A stretch of 64,000 bases of DNA from Roseibium album (GTDB taxonomy: Bacteria; Pseudomonadota; Alphaproteobacteria; Rhizobiales; Stappiaceae): assembly GCA_001404055.1 (NCBI GenBank), contig CXTY01000040.1, forward strand, positions 159,070-223,069. The letters are read 5' to 3'. A model generated the notes under the pieces. The model was not told the DNA's origin. It did no database searches and saw only the letters and a program-made list of their open reading frames with translations. This document shows, one piece after another, positions 34,985 to 43,614 of this stretch (within the stretch, counting starts at the first letter, position 1; each line of letters starts with the position of its first letter). Both the position numbers and the translations under genes were made by a program.

Positions 34985-36163
34985 ATGGCTTCCGCAGAAG
35001 CAACACCTCGCGCGGCAGGCCGAAAGGGGCCAAAACCCCCTATTCCCCTGACTGTCCTGACGGGATTTCTCGGCGCTGGAAAAACGACGCTTTTAAACCA
35101 GATTTTGAAAGATCCGGCGATGTCTGACGCTGCCGTGATCATCAATGAATTTGGCGAAATCGGGCTCGATCACCTGTTTGTGGATCAGGCTGGCGACGGC
35201 ATCGTTGAACTGTCGTCGGGGTGTCTGTGCTGCACGATCCGAGGAGATCTCGTCACCACGCTTGAGAATCTTTTACGTCATCTCGACAACGGTAGAACAA
35301 AAAAGCTGAGCCGTGTTGTGATCGAAACAACTGGCCTGGCGGATCCGGCGCCCATTTTGCACACTGTCATGCTGCATCCCTACTTGATGCTGCGGTACCA
35401 GCTCGACAGCGTGATAACGCTTGTCGATGCGATCAATGGCCTGTCGACGCTCGAGAACCATGAGGAAGCTCGAAAGCAGGCTGCGGTCGCGGACCGTCTT
35501 GTGTTTACCAAGACCGACCTTGTTCAATCCGATGAAGAACAATCAGATTTTGCGCAACTGAAACAGCGACTGGCAGACCTCAATCCGGGCGCGCTGCGGT
35601 TAGATGCGCAATCGAACGAAGCCAGTCCTGAAGCTCTTCTCAATGTCGGCCTTTACGACCCAAAAAGCAAAATTCCGGACGTTGCCGCCTGGTTAAATGC
35701 CGAGGCCTATGAGGCTTCACCGCACGGTCATTCCCATCATCATCACGATCACGACCATCATCATGATATGAACCGGCATGATGATTCGATCAGGGCCTTC
35801 ACCCTTGCGACCGACAGGCCGGTGTCGGCTTCTGCCCTGGAAATGTTTCTGGATCTGTTGAGATCAGCTCACGGGCCTAAACTATTGCGCGTCAAAGGGA
35901 TCGTTCAGATGGCGGACGACCTTGAGCGTCCCGTGGTCATTCATGGCGTGCAGCATGTGTTTCATCCACCCGTTACGTTGGATGCCTGGCCGGATAGCGA
36001 TCGGCGTACACGCATGGTGTTCATCACTAACAACCTACCGGAAGGCTTTGTTCGTAAAATGTTCGAGGCATTTACAGGTGCGCTATTGCCAGATACGCCG
36101 GATCCAAAGGTCCTGACCGATAACCCGCTTGCGATATCGGGCTTCACGGGCCCGATCCGCTGA
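34985..36163 (+). CDS. CobW/COG0523-type metal-chaperone GTPase
   Basis: 392 aa cytoplasmic GTPase of the G3E family that loads metals, mostly zinc or cobalt, into target proteins. P-loop TGFLGAGKTTLLNQIL near residue 30; the metal motif CLCCT (in SSGCLCCTIRGDL) near 80; ETTGLADPAPIL; the specificity TKTD. A His-rich loop around residue 245 (SHHHHDHDHHHDMNRHDD) should bind metal. C-terminal CobW_C domain includes LLRVKGIVQMADD and VIHGVQHVFHPP. TGGAGA precedes the ATG. The target is unknown; it lies 2.4 kb from the urease operon, but UreG already serves urease. Confidence 0.93.
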   Translation: MASAEATPRAAGRKGPKPPIPLTVLTGFLGAGKTTLLNQILKDPAMSDAAVIINEFGEIGLDHLFVDQAGDGIVELSSGCLCCTIRGDLVTTLENLLRHLDNGRTKKLSRVVIETTGLADPAPILHTVMLHPYLMLRYQLDSVITLVDAINGLSTLENHEEARKQAAVADRLVFTKTDLVQSDEEQSDFAQLKQRLADLNPGALRLDAQSNEASPEALLNVGLYDPKSKIPDVAAWLNAEAYEASPHGHSHHHHDHDHHHDMNRHDDSIRAFTLATDRPVSASALEMFLDLLRSAHGPKLLRVKGIVQMADDLERPVVIHGVQHVFHPPVTLDAWPDSDRRTRMVFITNNLPEGFVRKMFEAFTGALLPDTPDPKVLTDNPLAISGFTGPIR

Positions 36164-36174
36164 GTTGCTGCTGT

Positions 36175-37041
36175 TCAGACTTTCCTTCTCAGGCGAATGA
36201 GACCTTCCTGCGCGGTCGATGCGATCAGTTGGCCATTCATTGTGAACAGCGACCCCCTGTTCATGCCGCGGGATCCTGAAGTCGAAGTGCTGTCGGTTGC
36301 ATAAAGCAGCCATTCATCGGCGCGGAATGGGCGATGAAACCACATGGCATGGTCCAGGCTGGCTGCTTGGATTTTCGGGCTGAACACAGACGTGCCATGC
36401 GGAAACAAAGACGTGTCGAGAAGGGTCATGTCAGATGCGTAGGCAAGCACGCATTGATGAATGCGCTCGTCATCGGGCAATGCACCGGTTGCGCGGACCC
36501 AGACATATTGCTCCGGGGGCAATGGCTTCTTGCTGAAATAGTGCGTCATATCGACCGGACGCATCTCAATCGGTCGTTCACGTTCCCAGTATTTTCGAAC
36601 ATTGTCAGGTGCCATCGACAGGAACTTTTCCTTCAACTCCTGTTCGCTCGGCAATTCGTCGGGCGTTGGCACATCTGGCATATCGTTCTGGTGTTCAAGT
36701 CCTTCTTCACGCACCTGGAACGATGCTGCCATGGAGAAGATTGCCTCACCATGCTGGATGGCGACAACCCGCCGCGTTGTGAAACTCCCGCCATCCCGGA
36801 TACGGTCGACCTCGTAAATGATCGGTACCGAAGGATCTCCAGGTCGCAAAAAATAACCGTGCAGCGAATGAACATGCCGGTCTTCGACAACTGTGCGCGA
36901 TGCCGCCACAAGTGCCTGGCCGATGACCTGTCCGCCAAATACCCGTTGCCAACCGACTTGCGGGCTGCGACCACGGAACAGATTGCGTTCCAGCGGTTCC
37001 AGGTCAAGAATTTGAAGAAGGTTATCAATGGCCGTGTTCAT
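36175..37041 (-). CDS. tesB: acyl-CoA thioesterase II
   Basis: Hydrolyses acyl-CoA to free acid and CoA. 288 aa double hot-dog protein from ATG 37041 (MNTAIDNLLQILDLEPLERN). Motifs: RVFGGQVIGQALVAA, SLHGYFLRPGDP, DGGSFTTRRVVAIQ in the first fold and QAASLDHAMWFHRPFRADEW with STSGSRGMNRGSLF in the second, where the catalytic Asp, Thr/Ser and Gln lie. The long open frame that extends beyond 37041 is antisense to the UbiH-type gene and not real. Confidence 0.95.
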   Translation of the reverse strand: MNTAIDNLLQILDLEPLERNLFRGRSPQVGWQRVFGGQVIGQALVAASRTVVEDRHVHSLHGYFLRPGDPSVPIIYEVDRIRDGGSFTTRRVVAIQHGEAIFSMAASFQVREEGLEHQNDMPDVPTPDELPSEQELKEKFLSMAPDNVRKYWERERPIEMRPVDMTHYFSKKPLPPEQYVWVRATGALPDDERIHQCVLAYASDMTLLDTSLFPHGTSVFSPKIQAASLDHAMWFHRPFRADEWLLYATDSTSTSGSRGMNRGSLFTMNGQLIASTAQEGLIRLRRKV

Positions 37042-37173
37042 CGGCGCGATCCCTGCTAGATAGAGGTCCGGGTGATTTGGCCGCATGACATGGCCGTCCT
37101 GGCACTCTTGGACGCGACCTGACGTTAAAGTCAAGATGCCTTTAGGGAAGCTGAAGGCAAGGAGTTTATTGCA

Positions 37174-38412
37174 ATGGCGAAGACAAAAAGCACGACGGAC
37201 ATGTTCGACGTCGTGATTGCAGGTGGAGGGTATGTCGGATTGTCGCTCGCTGTGGCCCTGAAACAGGGAGATGCCAGTCTCACGTGTGCCGTTGTTGATC
37301 CCAAGCCGATGGATACCCTTCACAAGGACCCGCGCGCCTCTGCCATTGCAGCCGCTGCCTCGCGAATGTTGTCTCAGCTGGGTATATGGCAGCAAATCGA
37401 AGCGGAAGCGCAACCGATCAACGACATGATCGTGACGGACAGCAAACTGCGGGACGTTGTCAGGCCGGTGTTTCTGACCTTTGACGGCGAAGCGACTGAA
37501 GGCGAGCCCTTTGCGCACATGGTTCCAAACGGGGTCATGATGCCTGCTCTTTACAACGCGGCCAAAGACCTTGGTGTTTCCTTTTTCGCGCCAGGTTCCG
37601 CCGAAACATTTCGAACGCATGCAGACCACGTCGATCTGGTGCTGGAAGATGGCAATGTGCTGCAAAGCCGACTTCTTGTGGCAGCTGACGGTGTGCGGTC
37701 CAAACTGAGGGACCTTGCAGGCATTCGGACCGTTAATTGGGACTACGGCCAGTCCGGTATCGTCACCACGGTAAAGTATGAGCGACCACACAATGGACGG
37801 GCAGAAGAACATTTCCTTCCAGCCGGGCCATTTGCAATTTTGCCTCTTCCGGGTAATCGCTCGTCTCTTGTCTGGACGGAGCGGACTTCGGATGCAAACC
37901 GACTTGTGCGGTCGGACGATTTTACTTTCGAACTGGAGCTTGAGCGCCGCTTTGGACACCATCTTGGAACTTTGGAGGTCCAGGGGCCACGTCAGGCTTT
38001 TCCACTTGGATTGAAACTGGCACGCGATTTCGTAAAGCCTCGTTTCGCCCTGATTGGCGATGCGGCTCACGGCATCCACCCGATTGCCGGACAAGGCCTC
38101 AATCTGGGCTTCAAGGATGTTGCAGCACTGGCCGAAGTTCTGGTCGACGCCCGCCGGCTTGGACAGGATCCTGGCGGTTTTGATGTGTTGGAGCGCTACC
38201 AGCGCTGGCGCCGGTTTGATACTTTCCAGATGGGTGTCGTCACTGATGTGCTCAATCGCCTGTTCTCCAATGACAATGACGTGCTTCGCGCGGTCAGGGA
38301 CTTTGGCCTTGGCATTGTCGACCGCATGCCGGGGATGAAGTCTCACTTCATCAAAGAAGCGGCAGGCTTTGCTGGGCCCGTGCCGAAATTGCTTTCAGGG
38401 GAACCAATCTGA
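37174..38412 (+). CDS. UbiH/UbiF/COQ6 family FAD monooxygenase
   Basis: Aromatic-ring hydroxylase of ubiquinone biosynthesis, 412 aa. FAD-binding VVIAGGGYVGLSLAVAL at residues 13-30; ADGVRSKLR; and the second flavin motif FALIGDAAHGIHPIAGQGLN near 290. AAGGAG lies 9 bases before the ATG. Which ring carbon it hydroxylates cannot be read from sequence, since alphaproteobacterial members vary in regiospecificity. Divergent from tesB. Confidence 0.93.
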   Translation: MAKTKSTTDMFDVVIAGGGYVGLSLAVALKQGDASLTCAVVDPKPMDTLHKDPRASAIAAAASRMLSQLGIWQQIEAEAQPINDMIVTDSKLRDVVRPVFLTFDGEATEGEPFAHMVPNGVMMPALYNAAKDLGVSFFAPGSAETFRTHADHVDLVLEDGNVLQSRLLVAADGVRSKLRDLAGIRTVNWDYGQSGIVTTVKYERPHNGRAEEHFLPAGPFAILPLPGNRSSLVWTERTSDANRLVRSDDFTFELELERRFGHHLGTLEVQGPRQAFPLGLKLARDFVKPRFALIGDAAHGIHPIAGQGLNLGFKDVAALAEVLVDARRLGQDPGGFDVLERYQRWRRFDTFQMGVVTDVLNRLFSNDNDVLRAVRDFGLGIVDRMPGMKSHFIKEAAGFAGPVPKLLSGEPI

Positions 38413-38457
38413 TAGGAGTTTACCAGTTAACTCTACACCCTGCCGGATTTGCTTTGA

Positions 38458-39330
38458 ATGATTGACCGTCCTGCGACAATTTCCCCGCACAAATCGATAC
38501 TGATTACAGGTTGTTCTTCAGGAATTGGGGCTGTTGCAGCGCATATTCTGCGTGGACGGAATTGGCGCGTGTTTGCGACCGCCAGGAAACCGGAAGACGT
38601 CGCCCGGCTGAAAGGTCTTGGATTTGAGTCCTTTCGTCTGGACTACGAAGATCCCGAAAGCATCAAGGCCACCGCGCAAGCAGTGCTCAAGGCGACGGAT
38701 GGCGAACTTGATGCGGTCTTCAACAATGGCGCCTATGCCGTGCCGGGGGCGCTGGAGGATATTCCAACCGAGGCCCTGCGTGCCCTGTTTGAGGCCAATT
38801 TCATTGGCTGGCACGATCTGACCAGGCAATTGATCCCGGCCATGCGGGCCAACAAATCCGGCCGCATCGTGCAATGTTCATCGGTTCTGGGGTTTGTTGC
38901 TCTGAAATACCGTGGTGCCTACACAGCATCCAAATTTGCATTGGAGGCTTATTCCGACACCTTGCGCCAGGAACTTAAAGGCTCAGGAGTACACGTATCC
39001 TTGATCGAACCGGGCCCTATCGACACCAGGTTCACTCAGAACGCCTTGGCAAATTTCGACCGCTGGATAGGCGCGGAGGGTATGAAAGCTTCCCTGCACC
39101 GGCGAACTTACGAGAAACGCAGAATTCGAATGGAGAAGGGAGACCCGGGTCCTTTCAAGCTTCCTTCAGAGGCGGTCGTAAAATGCCTGATCCACTCCGT
39201 TGAGGCAAAACGCCCCAAGGCAAGGTATCATGTCACGATTCCCACCACCGTCATGGCGGTGGCAAAATGGGTGCTGCCGACATCGCTTCTCGACAGGTTT
39301 TGCATTTGGGCTGCCGACGGTGAGGAGTGA
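38458..39330 (+). CDS. short-chain dehydrogenase/reductase
   Basis: 290 aa Rossmann-fold oxidoreductase. NAD(P) motif TGCSSGIG at residues 18-25; the usual NNAG reads NNGA; catalytic Ser in QCSSVLG; active-site YTASK near 158; EPGPIDTRFT after it. An Arg after the dinucleotide motif (VFATARKPEDV) suggests NADPH. The hydrophobic C-terminal end (KWVLPTSLLDRFCIWAA) could touch the membrane. Substrate unknown. It follows the UbiH-type gene by 45 bases. Confidence 0.92.
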   Translation: MIDRPATISPHKSILITGCSSGIGAVAAHILRGRNWRVFATARKPEDVARLKGLGFESFRLDYEDPESIKATAQAVLKATDGELDAVFNNGAYAVPGALEDIPTEALRALFEANFIGWHDLTRQLIPAMRANKSGRIVQCSSVLGFVALKYRGAYTASKFALEAYSDTLRQELKGSGVHVSLIEPGPIDTRFTQNALANFDRWIGAEGMKASLHRRTYEKRRIRMEKGDPGPFKLPSEAVVKCLIHSVEAKRPKARYHVTIPTTVMAVAKWVLPTSLLDRFCIWAADGEE

Positions 39331-39392
39331 CTGCCTAAGGCTGGCCGCAGAAATATTTGACTGGCGAATTGCCAGTTCAACAAGGATAAGAC

Positions 39393-39590
39393 ATGGCTGA
39401 AATCATCAATATTCTCATACCGATTGGCATGGCCGCGGTACTGATCGTGTTGTTGCTCGGAATATGGAATATGTTTCGGAATGGCTCGGCTAACCGGTCT
39501 CAGATGCTGATGCGCTGGCGTGTCGGATTGCAGTTTCTGGTTATTGTGCTGGTGATGGGAGGTCTCTACTTTTTTGGCCCCGGTCAATAA
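39393..39590 (+). CDS. HIG1-domain twin-transmembrane protein
   Basis: 65 aa with two membrane helices (about residues 6-26 and 46-61). The loop QMLMRWRVGLQ matches exactly the HIG1 signature Q-x3-R-x-R-x3-Q. HIG1 proteins associate with respiratory complexes III/IV in mitochondria and alphaproteobacteria. Same strand as, and 21 bases upstream of, the cobalamin adenosyltransferase. Confidence 0.9.
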   Translation: MAEIINILIPIGMAAVLIVLLLGIWNMFRNGSANRSQMLMRWRVGLQFLVIVLVMGGLYFFGPGQ

Positions 39591-39611
39591 AAGTTTTGGG
39601 GATGGGGCAAG

Positions 39612-40184
39612 ATGGTTGTTTTGAACAAGATCTACACGAAAACGGGCGATGACGGCACGACGGCCTTGGGGTCTGGCGAGCGGCGCCCGAAAAATGATCT
39701 CAGGATTGAAGCCTATGGCACGGTGGACGAAGCCAACGCGGTGGTCGGGCTCGCCAGGCTGCACATTGATGATGCGTCTGAGGTTGATCAGACTTTGAAC
39801 CGTATCCAAAATGACCTGTTTGACCTGGGTGCAGATCTTGCAACGCCTGAGACGGGGGAAGATCTTGGCTATGAACCGCTTCGGGTTACAGAAGGACAGG
39901 TATCTGCAATCGAAGAAGCGATTGACCTTCTGAACGCGGACCTTTCTCCTCTCAGATCATTTGTATTGCCGGGTGGCAGCGCGGCCTCTGCACACTTGCA
40001 TCTCGCGCGAACCGTTTCACGTCGTGCGGAACGATTGATGGTTGACCTTGCTGCGCATGAAAAGGTCAATCCGGCTGCTGTCAAATACATGAACAGGCTG
40101 TCGGATTACTTTTTTGTCGCCTCCAGATATCTGAATGACAAGGGCGAGCAGGACGTATTATGGGTGCCCGGTCAAAACCGGTAA
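39612..40184 (+). CDS. cob(I)alamin adenosyltransferase, PduO type
   Basis: Transfers adenosine from ATP to cob(I)alamin, making adenosylcobalamin. 190 aa. ATP loop KIYTKTGDDGTTALGSGERR; AYGTVDEANAVVGLAR; NDLFDLGADLATP; SFVLPGGSAASAHLHLARTV; and the R-x-x-x-R cluster VSRRAERLM. Ends RLSDYFFVASRYLN, as usual. GGGGCAAG precedes the ATG. Confidence 0.97.
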   Translation: MVVLNKIYTKTGDDGTTALGSGERRPKNDLRIEAYGTVDEANAVVGLARLHIDDASEVDQTLNRIQNDLFDLGADLATPETGEDLGYEPLRVTEGQVSAIEEAIDLLNADLSPLRSFVLPGGSAASAHLHLARTVSRRAERLMVDLAAHEKVNPAAVKYMNRLSDYFFVASRYLNDKGEQDVLWVPGQNR

Positions 40185-40223
40185 TTTGAAAAATCAGTTT
40201 TTTTGCAAGAGGTTGGACGCTGA

Positions 40224-40916
40224 ATGTTTATTCCGCTTTATGATCACAATCAGCTGAATCACGTCCTCCGGCCTTATGTGAACTATTCAATTATTGCGGC
40301 AAATGTAATTGTTTTCCTGGTCTTTCAAGGTGCTGGGGAAGACCGGTCTGTTTCGGGTTCGGCCATATCCTTCGGTCTGATACCTGCAGTTTTCTTCGAT
40401 ATTCGCGATCTTGCTCCAAATCTTCAATATCTGCCGGACTGGATGTCTATCGTTACCTACGCCTTTCTGCATGGCGGGTTCATGCATCTCATGGGCAACA
40501 TGCTCTTTCTGTGGGTCTTTGGAGATAATGTCGAAGATGCAATGGGGCATATTCGTTATCTCGTTTTCTATCTACTTTGCGCGGCGGCCGGTGGATTTGC
40601 CTACGCAATCCTCGATGAAAATTCTGCAGTGCCCCTGATTGGGGCGTCCGGCGCCGTATCAGGTGTCGTTGCGGCATACCTGATGCTTCATCCGCGGGTG
40701 AAAGTCTGGGTGCTGGTGCTTTGGCGGATTCCCTTGCGGCTCACTGCCCGGTGGCTGTTGGGTGCGTGGATCCTGTTCCAAATTGCGAGTGCATTTACTG
40801 CCGGAGACAGCGATGTCGCCTGGATAGCGCATGTAGGGGGACTGGCGGCTGGGGCTTTGCTGGTGATTTTCTTCCGCCGCAGGGGCGTCCAGCTGTTCGA
40901 CAAGAATTTGACCTGA
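40224..40916 (+). CDS. rhomboid family intramembrane serine protease
   Basis: 230 aa, six membrane helices. Catalytic Ser in GASGAVSGV (helix 4) and His in WIAHVGGLAAG (helix 6). The loop after helix 1 carries FLHGGFMHLMGNMLFLWVFG, the characteristic H-x-x-x-N region. A rhomboid at this position before etfBA is seen in related genomes (from memory). Natural substrate unknown. Confidence 0.94.
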   Translation: MFIPLYDHNQLNHVLRPYVNYSIIAANVIVFLVFQGAGEDRSVSGSAISFGLIPAVFFDIRDLAPNLQYLPDWMSIVTYAFLHGGFMHLMGNMLFLWVFGDNVEDAMGHIRYLVFYLLCAAAGGFAYAILDENSAVPLIGASGAVSGVVAAYLMLHPRVKVWVLVLWRIPLRLTARWLLGAWILFQIASAFTAGDSDVAWIAHVGGLAAGALLVIFFRRRGVQLFDKNLT

Positions 40917-40941
40917 GGTTGGGCTTCAGAAATAAGTCAAC

Positions 40942-41331
40942 TCAGGCAGACTTCCAGACCGCATTTGCCGACCGGCAAGCCGTTCCACGGCGGTTCAGGG
41001 ACTGGCCGGAGGAAAGCTTGATCCACTCCCTGTAAGAGCGACAGTATTTTCCCTTGGCCGTTTGCCATGTTTTGATCGCTGTGACGGATCCCTTCGTCCC
41101 GCTGGAGGGGTTTTTCCAGCGCAGTGGCTTTCCTGAAGCTGAATTTTCCAGAGCAGACTGACGGTTTTTCCTGGCAAAATTACGGTCTGAGCGATCCAAT
41201 TTCGGTTCAGTCGACAAGGTGGCTGTTTCGGTTGTTTCCTGCGCTGAAATAACCGAGCAAGAAGCCAAAACAAAAGCACCAAACGCCGCGGCTGTGGCGC
41301 ATTTTAGCGTTCCTGAAATTAAATGTGTCAA
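40942..41331 (-). CDS. lipoprotein with C-terminal domain shared with the nearby anti-sigma factor
   Basis: 129 aa. Signal peptide II with lipobox LASC, Cys25. The C-terminal 60 residues read SVTAIKTWQTAKGKYCRSYR, then GQSLNRRGTACRSANAVW. This resembles the 17-kDa surface-antigen-type domain (RT0821/Lpp0805 family). It matches the periplasmic end of the anti-sigma factor at 42642-43340: (V/L)T-x-IKT(W/Y), G-x-(Y/W)-CR-x-Y, RGTACR-x-x-N-x-x-W. The two cysteines probably form a disulphide. It lies 21 bases after the Asp/Arg-rich protein gene, in one operon, divergent from the sigma gene. Confidence 0.75.
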   Translation of the reverse strand: MTHLISGTLKCATAAAFGAFVLASCSVISAQETTETATLSTEPKLDRSDRNFARKNRQSALENSASGKPLRWKNPSSGTKGSVTAIKTWQTAKGKYCRSYREWIKLSSGQSLNRRGTACRSANAVWKSA

Positions 41332-41352
41332 AGCCGATCCCGCCTCCTGGAT

Positions 41353-41922
41353 CTATTTCCATCCGTTTTGAATGGCCTCCCGTTCTTCCCGTTCTGACAG
41401 GGCGTTGCCGGAAGGCTCACTATCACCGCTGAATTGAGGTTCACCGAAGATGCGTTTCAGCAGACTTCCAGAAGGAGGCTTTTCTGAGGCGGTTTTGTTG
41501 GAATTTCCGCTATGGGTTGTTGTGGAAGAAGTTACGCGTCCCTTTTCCTCGCGGGCTTTTTTGGCGGGCTTGTCGTTATCAGCTTCTTTGTTCGCATTGC
41601 GCTGACTGCGATTGGAGCCTTGATCATCGTCATCATCTCGGCGGTCTTTAGCGTCGCGGTTTCCTCTATCGCCACGCTCACTCCTATCGCCTCGATCTCC
41701 CCTTTCACCACGCTCGCTTCTATCTCCGCGGTCATTGTCGCGATCACTGTCACTGTCGCGGTCACCGCGATGATCTGCGGCCGCAGCAATCGTGTCTTTC
41801 ATGTCAATCAAGGGGCTGAAGTAGACGAGAGAAAACACCAGAGCCGCGGCCGCAACACCCGGTAGACCGCGGAACATTACAGAAAGGCGGTCGTGTAATG
41901 TGATCTGCCGGGCGTGTTTCAT
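41353..41922 (-). CDS. single-pass membrane protein with Asp/Arg-repeat region
   Basis: 189 aa. A basic N-terminus and one membrane helix (GVAAAALVFSLVYFSPLI, about residues 22-40) are followed by a low-complexity stretch, residues 50-110, made of Asp, Arg, Ser, Gly and Glu (DRGDRSERGERGDRGDRSER). A Lys/Thr/Ser-rich part and a short conserved-looking end (SLLKRIFGEPQFS, REEREAIQNGWK) complete it. The repeat is probably disordered and zwitterionic, outside the membrane. No family recognised. First gene of the operon divergent from the ECF sigma factor. Confidence 0.62.
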   Translation of the reverse strand: MKHARQITLHDRLSVMFRGLPGVAAAALVFSLVYFSPLIDMKDTIAAAADHRGDRDSDSDRDNDRGDRSERGERGDRGDRSERGDRGNRDAKDRRDDDDDQGSNRSQRNANKEADNDKPAKKAREEKGRVTSSTTTHSGNSNKTASEKPPSGSLLKRIFGEPQFSGDSEPSGNALSEREEREAIQNGWK

Positions 41923-42102
41923 TAAGTCTTTCTATGGCTGACTAATGTTGTTGGGTTTCGAAAAATTGGCCGTGTTTATTCGGCTCTTGCACTCACAACA
42001 CCTGAGTATTCTCTCTTCTTCCCGAACATAGCCCAAAAAAAGCCGGGATCAAAAGGTCAGATCGGGTGTTGTAACGTCGAGAGCGGTTTTGCGGAGAACT
42101 CC

Positions 42103-42642
42103 TTGCCAGATGAAACACTGAGAACGGAGATGATCCGTTTGCTCCCGAAGCTGAGGAGTTTTGCATTAAGGCTGAGCCGAAATCCGGACCAGGCGGACGA
42201 TCTGGTGCAGACAACCTGCGAGCGGGCCATTCGGTCACTGGATCAATTCGACCCGGCGACGCGGCTCGACAGCTGGATGTTTCGGATCCTGCAGAATCTT
42301 TATCTCAATTCTCTTCGGGACAATGCCAACCGGTCCCGTTTGTTTGATCTGGCGATGCTGGATTTCGAAGAAAGTTATGATGGTGCCAAGGCCGCGGCCA
42401 GCAGCATTGAATTGAAGAAAGTGCAAGCGTTCATCGGGCAGCTCGATGAAGACAATCGTCAGGTTCTCCTGAAGATTGCCGTAGAAGGGCGCAGCTACAA
42501 GGATGTAGCTGAGGAGCTTGGTGTGCCGATCGGGACTGTCACCAGCCGTCTCGCACGCGCACGCCTGAAGCTGCGGGAATGGCTTGAGACGAGTAACACT
42601 GCGCAAGATCCGAAGTTGCGCAACGCGCCTGGGGGTGTGTGA
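42103..42642 (+). CDS. ECF (extracytoplasmic function) RNA polymerase sigma factor
   Basis: 179 aa from a TTG at 42103 with GGAG 6 bases upstream (the first in-frame ATG, nine codons later, would cut into region 2). Region 2: LRSFALRLSRNPDQADDLVQ, TRLDSWMFRILQNLYLNSLR. Region 4: LLKIAVEGRSYKDVAEELGV, then GTVTSRLARARLKLREWL. No zinc or extra sensory domain. Its stop overlaps the start of the anti-sigma gene (TGATG), the usual arrangement for a sigma/anti-sigma pair. Confidence 0.93.
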   Translation: MPDETLRTEMIRLLPKLRSFALRLSRNPDQADDLVQTTCERAIRSLDQFDPATRLDSWMFRILQNLYLNSLRDNANRSRLFDLAMLDFEESYDGAKAAASSIELKKVQAFIGQLDEDNRQVLLKIAVEGRSYKDVAEELGVPIGTVTSRLARARLKLREWLETSNTAQDPKLRNAPGGV

Positions 42643-43340
42643 TGAGGTTTGATGAAAAACGCGAACAGATCCTGCTCGCCGAAAAAATCGGCAGGATCCT
42701 GGATGGCGACGTTTCCGGTGAGGAACGTGTTGCGCTGCTGGCGGAGATCGAGCGGATTCCTGGTGCGCAGGAGCTCTTGCAGGAAATGTCGGAAGACAAT
42801 GCACGCCTGACTCAGGCGATATCGGCCTCAATTCCGCAAGCAAGCATGGACCGTTTCGAAGCAGCGATCGATTTTGAATTTGACGGCCAGTATTCATCAC
42901 GACCGCGAAAACATGTTGGTTCCTGGATGCGGGCGGGCCTTCAGATCGCTGCGACGCTGGTGCTGATTGCCGGAACATTTGCCTTCACCACTTTCTGGAT
43001 GCAGTCGCGCATGGATGACGCCGTCGCGTCCCTGGCCGCACATATGGAAACCGAACGGATCTTGTTGGCGCAGACAGTGCAGGACGCACTTGAAACCAAA
43101 ATGAGTGGTGAGCCCGTCCATATCGGCCAGGAAGGCAACTGGTCCGAAATTCTTACGCCAATCAAGACTTACAAAAGCAAAAGTGGGCACTGGTGCCGAC
43201 AGTATCTGCGGGAAACAACTTTCGGCGGACTTGATCTTTCTATCCGCGGCACGGCTTGCCGCGATCAGAACGGAACTTGGACGACCGTATTTGCAGAACC
43301 TGTTTCCGACAAGTTTTCTCCGCAGTCCTCCGGCATCTGA
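42642..43340 (+). CDS. membrane anti-sigma factor with periplasmic surface-antigen-like domain
   Basis: 232 aa. Cytoplasmic N-terminal part 1-95 (KIGRILDGDVSGEERVALLA, QELLQEMSEDNARLTQ); one membrane helix about 97-119; a helical stalk; then a periplasmic domain from about 165. That domain has EILTPIKTYKSKSGHWCRQY and LSIRGTACRDQNGTWTTVF, the same domain as in the lipoprotein at 40942-41331. The H-x3-C-x2-C zinc motif of ZAS anti-sigma factors is absent. The role as an anti-sigma factor is inferred from coupling to the sigma gene and topology. Confidence 0.78.
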   Translation: MRFDEKREQILLAEKIGRILDGDVSGEERVALLAEIERIPGAQELLQEMSEDNARLTQAISASIPQASMDRFEAAIDFEFDGQYSSRPRKHVGSWMRAGLQIAATLVLIAGTFAFTTFWMQSRMDDAVASLAAHMETERILLAQTVQDALETKMSGEPVHIGQEGNWSEILTPIKTYKSKSGHWCRQYLRETTFGGLDLSIRGTACRDQNGTWTTVFAEPVSDKFSPQSSGI

Positions 43341-43614
43341 CGTTGCCGGACAATTTCACTGCCATAACAAGCGTTTTTTGAGCGCTTGTTGCAATGCCGA
43401 ACTGTCGTTTTTGCGACGCAAGCTTTTCCAAGCCCGGCAATTTCCCGTTTTTGACCTTTTAGCGCAATTGACAGCTGCCGCGCAGGTCAGTACCGTCCCC
43501 CGCCATGCGCCACGATTGGCTCTTTCCTGCCATTTGTAACTCCACGTCCTTTTGGCCGGACGAGTCTTTTAATGCGGTGCGGTGAAAGCTGGCCCAGCAA
43601 GAGGTTGAGACCCA

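Noticed and set aside
35736..35790. His-codon tract in the CobW-type gene as a simple repeat or slippage site
   Set aside because: Mixed CAT/CAC/GAT codons; a known feature of COG0523 proteins.
37042..38346. N-terminal extension of the tesB frame to more than 700 codons
   Set aside because: Antisense to the UbiH-type gene; TesB starts at 37041 with normal length.
41512..41865. Plus-strand open frame with hydrophobic Val/Ala/Ile stretches
   Set aside because: Antisense of the Asp/Arg repeat gene; hydrophobicity follows from complementing GAC and CGC codons. The minus-strand frame has a sensible start, membrane helix and operon position.
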